Source of the DNA: Hepatocystis sp. ex Piliocolobus tephrosceles
Lineage: Eukaryota; Apicomplexa; Aconoidasida; Haemosporida; Plasmodiidae
Direction: 5' to 3'
NCBI GenBank assembly: GCA_902459845.2
Contig: CABPSV020000629.1
Span: forward strand, 1-11,918
DNA: 11,918 nucleotides
The notes beneath the pieces are model-generated. The model had not been told where the DNA came from. It saw only the letters and a program-made list of their open reading frames with translations, and did no database searches. A program made the position numbers and the translations under genes. Shown here in pieces: positions 8,001 through 11,918 of this stretch. Position 1 is the first letter of the stretch, and every line of letters starts with the position of its first letter.

Positions 8001-10718
8001 TCTTAATAAAACTGTTGTTTTATTATTCAAATCGTCTATTGTATGAGAATATAAATATGAAGATAACGATTTGAATATAGCCATGTTTTCATGTACACCT
8101 ACATGCGGACAAGCAAATGTTATAAAATTAATTAGTTTTTTTTTTTTAAATACTTTTTTTCGATATAATTTTGAAATAACAGATCTATTTAATATACCTC
8201 CTAACGAATGTCCAACCATAGATATATTTATTTTATCATTTATAACATTAAATAAACACATTAACTCGGTACATAATCGTTCTGTTCCTACATCTATACC
8301 TTCAAAGGTATGACTTTGATTACTATATGTTATATATGCAAACAAATTAGGATTCGTTAGTAATAAATAATTAATCATATTTTGAAAATCAACCACACTT
8401 GCTGTTAAACCATGTTGAAATATAAAATAATGTGGATTTTTTAGTAATATATTATATTTTTTTTTACATTGTAAACAATGACAACTAGTTATATTATAAA
8501 AACAGAAACATCTAGAACATTGTTTTATGTTTTTCTCAAAATGTAAAATGTTATATAAACATAAGGGAAACGGTTTCTTTTGTTTTTCATTGATGTAATA
8601 ATATTTTTTTATATAGTTTAAATTGTATTTATACTTGTCATATATTCTCATGTTATTTTTGTTATGTTCCTTATCTTCTTTATGCTCTGTTGATTCGAGG
8701 TTATTGTAAACTTCATTTTCATGCATGTTCTTATACAGACCATTTTTTTTTTCCTCTTGCTCTTGTGTATCTGTACTAAAATTGTTGTTTTCTTCTTGTT
8801 CATAAAAATTATCATATTTAGTTTGTTTATGTACTGCAAATCTTGAATTAATTTTTTTTGTGGATGTTTCTAAATTAAACTTTTTTTTTTTTTTTTTTTT
8901 CTCTTTTCTCAAAAAACTATCAACAGAAGAACTTCTTTTTGTTTTTTTAAAAAAATATTTTGAATATTCTATACTATCTTCATTATTATACAAACTATTA
9001 ATAGTTTCGTAATGTTCTTTACGAGTACATATAGTTTGCCTTCTTTTTATTTCCCTCTTAAATTGGTAAGTGCCATCACTTTTAGTGTCATTGCTCATAT
9101 CACTACTTTCGTTAGAGTTGTCGTTATAACTACTTGTATCAGTACTCTTTCCATTGTCACAGTAAAACGATTTATATTTAGAATACATATTATTATAAAT
9201 ATTGTACATTTTTTTTTTTTTTTTTTTTGATGCTTTTTTGTTTGTTATTTGATACTTAATAACATTAGTTTTAAATATGTTTTTGTTATTTTTTAAGTAA
9301 CTTGATTGCGTCATTTTGTATTGCTTATAATTTAATTCGGAGCTATCACTGTTCCTATCACTGTTGTTACCGTAGTTGTTTTCATTATTATCATTGATTT
9401 TAAAATTGTCATCGATTTTAATATTATCACCTACTTTAATGTTATTAATAGCAATAGCAGGTGTGGAATCAGTAGTTGTATCAATCATAACATTATCTTC
9501 ACTTAGAATACCCTTTTCTATGTCATCACACGTAACACCCATCATATCGTTGCAGTTTTCAGAAAAAACGGCATTGTTTTTTCCATTTAACACTCCATTG
9601 CAGTCTTCCCTTTTATAAAAGCTATTATTATTACTATTATTATTATTATTATTATTAAGCTTATTTTTTTTTCTTATTTTTGAATCATTAATATAATGTA
9701 AACTATGAATTATTTTTCCATTTGCGTCATTAAGACTATGATATGTTTTTATACTTGCACTACTATTACTATTATTAGAGCTCGAAAAGTCTCTAACAGT
9801 CTTACACTTTTTTTTATATATTTTTTCCTGACATAATTTTTCAAAATAGTTATTTTTTTCTTCAATACAATTATTTATTTTTATGTCATGCATTAAATTA
9901 TAATCAAATTGGTTAAGCATAAACCTTGCAAATTCATATGGTACACTCATCATTGAGCTTGTGTCAAAATATGTGTTTTCATCATATATTAAATCATGTA
10001 TATAATCATATATTTTTTCTCTATATATATTTTTTTCTAAAATTTCATCTAATAAATTTAATGAACAAAACCAACAAAAATGTCTTATCCATTTTTTATT
10101 TTCATCATTTTTATTTTCATCATTTTTATTTTCATCATTTTTATTTTCATCATTTTTATTTTCATCATTTTTATTTTCATCATTTTTATTTTCATCATTT
10201 TTATTTTCACCATTTTCACTATCATTTTTTAAAGGAACATTTTTTTTCTCATCATCTAGTTTGTTGTTCTTTTCATTTTTTTCATATTCTGTTGCTGTTG
10301 CATAAAAATTGATGTCACTTGAATTAGTTTTTTCACCATGCACTATGTTATTACTACTGTTGTTATTGACACTGTTATTGTTGGTACTGCTGTCTTTATT
10401 GGTATTGCTGTTTTTATCGGTACTGTTGTTTTTATTGGTACTACTGTTGCTATTAGTGCAATTGTTGTTATCATTGCATATGTTAGTACTATCTATGTTA
10501 GCATCATTTACATTGTTATATGTATTACTTTTACTATCGTTATCTTTATTGTTATAAGTAGAAGTGAACAAACTCATAAGCAAATTTTTATTATTATTAA
10601 AGAAGTTGGCACTTTTTTTTGCTTCTTTTTCATCATCAACATTTTCAAGCATTTCAAACATATTCTGTTTTAAAGCAAGGATAAATTCATTTCGATAAGC
10701 ATTAGTTTTTTCTTTCAT
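5064..10718 (-). CDS. Giant serine esterase / DUF676 (ROG1-FAM135-like) alpha/beta hydrolase, 1884 aa
   Basis: This is a single uninterrupted exon from ATG (10718) to TGA (5066-5064). Conserved-looking blocks sit between low-complexity spacers. Residues about 209-310 start with a WIRHFCWFC segment (C215, C218). Residues 716-755 carry a six-cysteine cluster (734, 737, 739, 746, 748, 751). The hydrolase spans about 763-990: FQHG (H769-G770, oxyanion region), TFEGIDVGTERL (804-815), GHSLGG (S838, presumed nucleophile), FACPHVGV (868-875) and YGNSQSDWLVG (D931, presumed acid). The C-terminal block (about 1808-1884) contains NAHVQIIAHP; H1858 is the best candidate catalytic His. These signatures are those of DUF676 putative serine esterases, which in yeast (Rog1) act on acyl lipids; the substrate here is unknown. 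No signal peptide or obvious membrane anchor is seen, so a cytosolic or membrane-peripheral site is likely. The rest is Asn/Lys/Ser/Thr-rich sequence with several tandem repeats. The family call is firm; activity is inferred. Confidence 0.93.
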   Translation of the reverse strand: MKEKTNAYRNEFILALKQNMFEMLENVDDEKEAKKSANFFNNNKNLLMSLFTSTYNNKDNDSKSNTYNNVNDANIDSTNICNDNNNCTNSNSSTNKNNSTDKNSNTNKDSSTNNNSVNNNSSNNIVHGEKTNSSDINFYATATEYEKNEKNNKLDDEKKNVPLKNDSENGENKNDENKNDENKNDENKNDENKNDENKNDENKNDENKKWIRHFCWFCSLNLLDEILEKNIYREKIYDYIHDLIYDENTYFDTSSMMSVPYEFARFMLNQFDYNLMHDIKINNCIEEKNNYFEKLCQEKIYKKKCKTVRDFSSSNNSNSSASIKTYHSLNDANGKIIHSLHYINDSKIRKKNKLNNNNNNNSNNNSFYKREDCNGVLNGKNNAVFSENCNDMMGVTCDDIEKGILSEDNVMIDTTTDSTPAIAINNIKVGDNIKIDDNFKINDNNENNYGNNSDRNSDSSELNYKQYKMTQSSYLKNNKNIFKTNVIKYQITNKKASKKKKKKMYNIYNNMYSKYKSFYCDNGKSTDTSSYNDNSNESSDMSNDTKSDGTYQFKREIKRRQTICTRKEHYETINSLYNNEDSIEYSKYFFKKTKRSSSVDSFLRKEKKKKKKKFNLETSTKKINSRFAVHKQTKYDNFYEQEENNNFSTDTQEQEEKKNGLYKNMHENEVYNNLESTEHKEDKEHNKNNMRIYDKYKYNLNYIKKYYYINEKQKKPFPLCLYNILHFEKNIKQCSRCFCFYNITSCHCLQCKKKYNILLKNPHYFIFQHGLTASVVDFQNMINYLLLTNPNLFAYITYSNQSHTFEGIDVGTERLCTELMCLFNVINDKINISMVGHSLGGILNRSVISKLYRKKVFKKKKLINFITFACPHVGVHENMAIFKSLSSYLYSHTIDDLNNKTTVLLRIATIESINVLKQFKNIIFYGNSQSDWLVGTRTSLILPYTIFKDDLLMFIVEQSRNALEIPINIFSVVHLYMRKKKLLFFYFYQDSYNHIYDSTNQKTKQNKFFNQMLQTIMFSSKILPKKQTKKFNDFVSNTLGNGRVNGSIRSSVSSGSSGSSRSSVLSGYSGSSGSSGSSRSSVLSGSSRSSVLSGSSTSSTSINNKLDKQVQVHEYEKEQRMEQEPEKGSKHTKTHELTEINKKNTQEEKSNSIWDIFYNTSSFEKLPQLFMKSNTNSVNVTGSTDNVTGSTDNVTRATNNVTGSTNNVTGSTDNVTGSTDNVTGSADNVTGSTDNVTGSTDNVTSAIDNVTSSTDNASGDNIHNVECHNTNEIEDKISTLQYGINVQPFPIRLRKNVKILKKKKQVNRKSSTDYIINRMNKIMNKKKSCIHDYISKYRSKEWYNYSYNSSINRIENSYTKSNIKCNRNRYNKASNKANNKASNKANNKASNKVSYSNLTQPILNILEKSIVTNNKVYKNWEQKNEFSNTINNTTQINNENNFHDKCPNIQESCKIIEDLSEINKNQTYISNTCEYTNSITNEHVKNDESTKNKQNNNTYSKDGSNITHTYLNNSFKYNNKATVVNDSVPLNESNCTNNIKNKNVKDTKETHNIQVTNSLDEEKKKKCEYKEFEKIFFKCLKSKIMNDIKALDKNLKKKKKKEETEQNKSFFIQNTINLIKNYKIIDYIKNIGNTNESDGAKNSSTVSISDSTSTAINKKEIETLSLNKHGCSNNKNRNNYNSNKEEQNKYTCKHKIKNGSNNSKNSNNNKRELIDSSYTNDNNTTGFSDTKNEYYNYINKFFDTSSDDSLPTNNNMCCMNTQTNNNSNSNNNNSSNNICNGSNIKKLKKNNLLKGITKYDKKKYQRILLHIYSISNEQLLDRFLKNHDLLYYEVLFYCLNELTIQRYCISYPLYANAHVQIIAHPRITSEESPIVKHFTEHVIF
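6535..6607 (-). repeat. NKASNKAN repeat array (24-nt unit)
   Basis: Alternating NKAS and NKAN tetrapeptides (about six) encode residues about 1371-1395 of the esterase. The plus strand shows alternating TTATTATTAGCT and TTGTTACTAGCT blocks, so the higher-order unit is 24 nt. Confidence 0.9.
6945..7188 (-). repeat. NVTGSTD heptapeptide array (21-nt unit)
   Basis: About eleven to twelve 21-nt units encode NVTGSTD with variants (RATN, GSTN, GSAD, SAID, SSTD) at about residues 1178-1258 of the esterase. All three opposite-strand frames and one alternative minus frame stay largely open through the array because the unit is a multiple of three. Each unit carries an N-x-T sequon, but the protein lacks a signal peptide, so glycosylation is not expected. 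Confidence 0.95.
7425..7580 (-). repeat. SGSSRSSVL Ser-rich repeat array
   Basis: A degenerate array of GSSGSSRSSVLSG-type units encodes residues about 1048-1098 of the esterase, inside the low-complexity insertion after the Asp motif. The plus strand reads as a CTAGAACCACTAGAACGACTAAG-like pattern, with 9-nt (three-codon) sub-units. Confidence 0.9.
10087..10215 (-). repeat. NDENK pentapeptide array (15-nt unit)
   Basis: Seven exact NDENK copies plus one NGENK encode residues about 169-209 of the esterase, ending directly against the conserved WIRHFCWFC block. The seven 15-nt units appear identical at DNA level, which suggests recent expansion. The opposite-strand HHFYF-type frame is a shadow. 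Confidence 0.95.
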
Positions 10719-10731
10719 TTCATTTTGTCAT
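10715..10731 (-). promoter_or_regulatory. Two minimal upstream ORFs overlapping the esterase start codon
   Basis: Reading the minus strand, ATG ACA AAA TGA starts at 10731; its stop overlaps the next ATG (ATGA at 10723-10720). That second uORF, ATG AAA TGA, ends in a TGA overlapping the esterase ATG (ATGA at 10718-10715). All three ATGs have A-rich upstream contexts. The sequence is clear; any effect on translation is inferred. Confidence 0.7.
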
Positions 10732-11039
10732 TTCAAAATTTATATATTTTATTTTAAGCATATTATAACTTTATCGTATATATGTATATATATATTTGTA
10801 TATATATGTATATATATATAATTAGTTTTTTTTTTTTTTTTTTTTTTGCCCAGCTGACTTGTTCAAAGAATTTTCAAAGAGAAATATAATAATTATTAAT
10901 TTTAATGATTGTATGTGTTCATCTATTCGTTAGTTTATTTTTTGTTTGTAGAAATGGGCGTTTCAAATAAAGTCATTTATACTTGTAGAATGAATATGGA
11001 TAAAAAAATATATATATATATATATATATAAAATAAATA

Positions 11040-11087
11040 ATATATTAAAACATATATTAAAAAATATATTAAAAAATATATTAAAAA
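11040..11087. repeat. 12-nt minisatellite, four copies
   Basis: Four tandem units of ATATATTAAAAA; the first ends in C instead of A. It follows an (AT)n tract about 320 nt upstream of the esterase start. No coding role is seen. Confidence 0.88.
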
Positions 11088-11537
11088 ATAAATATACACA
11101 TGTCAATGGGCACATACGCATGCATATATCGTACACATATACATACATATATTGTACATAAACATACTTAAAATTTTATTCTACTTAATAAAATGAAAAC
11201 ATTTTTTTTAAAAATTTTTTTTTACATTTAATATGTATAAAAACACATAATAATTAAAAAAAAAAAAAAAAAAATGAAAAACACTAAGAAACTCCTAGAA
11301 AAATGTTAAATTAATGTAGGTTGAAGCATTTAAAAACACAAATAACTTATTGAGTGTAACTTTTTTCAATACATTTATATAAGTGTACATAGCATGTATA
11401 TATATATATATATATAACACTACGAAATAACAAACAGTATATTGACTTTTTAATCATTTGACATGCAGTAATTAATCACTTAATCATTTTTTACTGTAAA
11501 TTTCTTCCACTTTTTTATAAATCATAGTACTTAATTT

Positions 11538-11593
11538 GTTAAAAAAAAAGAAAAAGAAAAAGAAAAAGTAAAAGTAAAACTAAAACTAAAATT
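11538..11593. repeat. Drifting hexanucleotide repeat (AAAAAG to TAAAAG to TAAAAC)
   Basis: Consecutive 6-nt units change stepwise: about four AAAAAG, then TAAAAG, then TAAAAC twice, then TAAAAT. The ordered substitutions suggest successive local duplications. It is intergenic, with no coding role seen. Confidence 0.85.
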
Positions 11594-11918
11594 GTTTTTC
11601 AATTATTTTATTTTTAAAAAGTAAAATTTTACACAGTGCTTAATTATATAGATACATATATGTTATATGTATGTATGTAAATATATATATGTACATGCAA
11701 ATGCAGAAATAGATAAAACGAAAGAGTGTTGAACTATAATTTGTCATATAGCAAAGTCGTACACACTATTTTAAATCAGAAATTTGCATCGTTTTTTTTT
11801 TTTTTTTACTATAATTTATAATTATAGATTTTTATTTAATACCATAATTAAAATTGTTTTATGTGTTTTTTTTATTTTTTTTTTTTTTTTATTTTCTACT
11901 AAAAAAAAAAAAAAAAAA

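Larger units (their letters stand above)
10732..11918. promoter_or_regulatory. 5' flank of the esterase gene, no gene seen
   Basis: No ORF or RNA gene is supported in these 1.2 kb. The stretch should hold the 5' UTR and promoter of the esterase gene. It contains T-runs (about 10827-10847, 11791-11807, 11866-11890), (AT)n tracts (about 11010-11030, 11396-11415) and an A-run at 11257-11274. CATGCA-type sites occur near 11119, 11462 and 11694, but no GTGCA/TGCAC was found. It could also hold regulatory DNA of a gene beyond the right edge. Confidence 0.5.

Noticed and set aside
9926..10673. Plus-strand HHFYF-repeat and Leu/Val-rich ORFs
   Set aside because: They are antisense to the NDENK repeat and the Asn/Ser-rich N-terminus of the esterase. 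The hydrophobic look comes from the complements of AAT/AAC/AGT codons.
10963..11148. Minus-strand 61-aa ORF rich in Phe, Ile and Tyr
   Set aside because: It is composed of the (AT)n tract and the ATATATTAAAAA minisatellite; no signal, domain or splice context supports it.
1..11918. tRNA, rRNA, CRISPR, transposon or prokaryotic features
   Set aside because: No cloverleaf-like segment, spaced direct repeats, terminal inverted repeats or transposase-like reading frame was seen by eye on either strand.

Overview
The window looks like nuclear DNA of a malaria parasite (genus Plasmodium). The evidence is extreme A+T richness, long poly-A, poly-T and (AT)n tracts between genes, short AT-rich introns with GTAAGT/GTAATA-type donors, and very long proteins padded with Asn/Lys/Ser low-complexity sequence around short conserved blocks. 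I cannot fix the species. The intergenic DNA is rich in tetranucleotide and 10-14 nt minisatellites and is not purely A/T.

There are two genes, both on the minus strand. Upstream lies a single-exon gene at 5064-10718 (1884 aa), a giant serine esterase / DUF676 (ROG1-FAM135-like) alpha/beta hydrolase. It has an HG oxyanion motif, a GIDV...ERL signature, a GHSLGG nucleophile elbow, the YGN...D acid motif and a C-terminal His block. The last two are separated by about 900 residues of low-complexity insertion. About 1.6 kb downstream is a three-exon gene, join of 3441-3363, 3155-768 and 576-386 (885 aa). It encodes a secreted protein with a signal peptide, charged and Thr/Pro-rich repeat arrays, and a conserved C-terminal region of about 450 aa with six cysteines. 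I identify it as probable rhoptry neck protein 4 (RON4), a moving-junction component. The grounds are architecture, exon number and my recollection that RON4 of P. falciparum sits next to a putative serine esterase gene. RALP1 is the main alternative.

Layout: 1-385, 3' flank of the RON4-like gene with a (CAAA)n array; 386-3441, the RON4-like gene; 3442-5063, intergenic DNA holding its upstream region (six GTGCA/TGCAC sites) and the 3' flank of the esterase; 5064-10718, the esterase; 10719-11918, its 5' flank with two minimal overlapping uORFs and AT-rich repeats. The genes are in tandem but need not be functionally linked. The GTGCA cluster upstream of the invasion-type gene, with no copy upstream of the esterase, suggests separate regulation.
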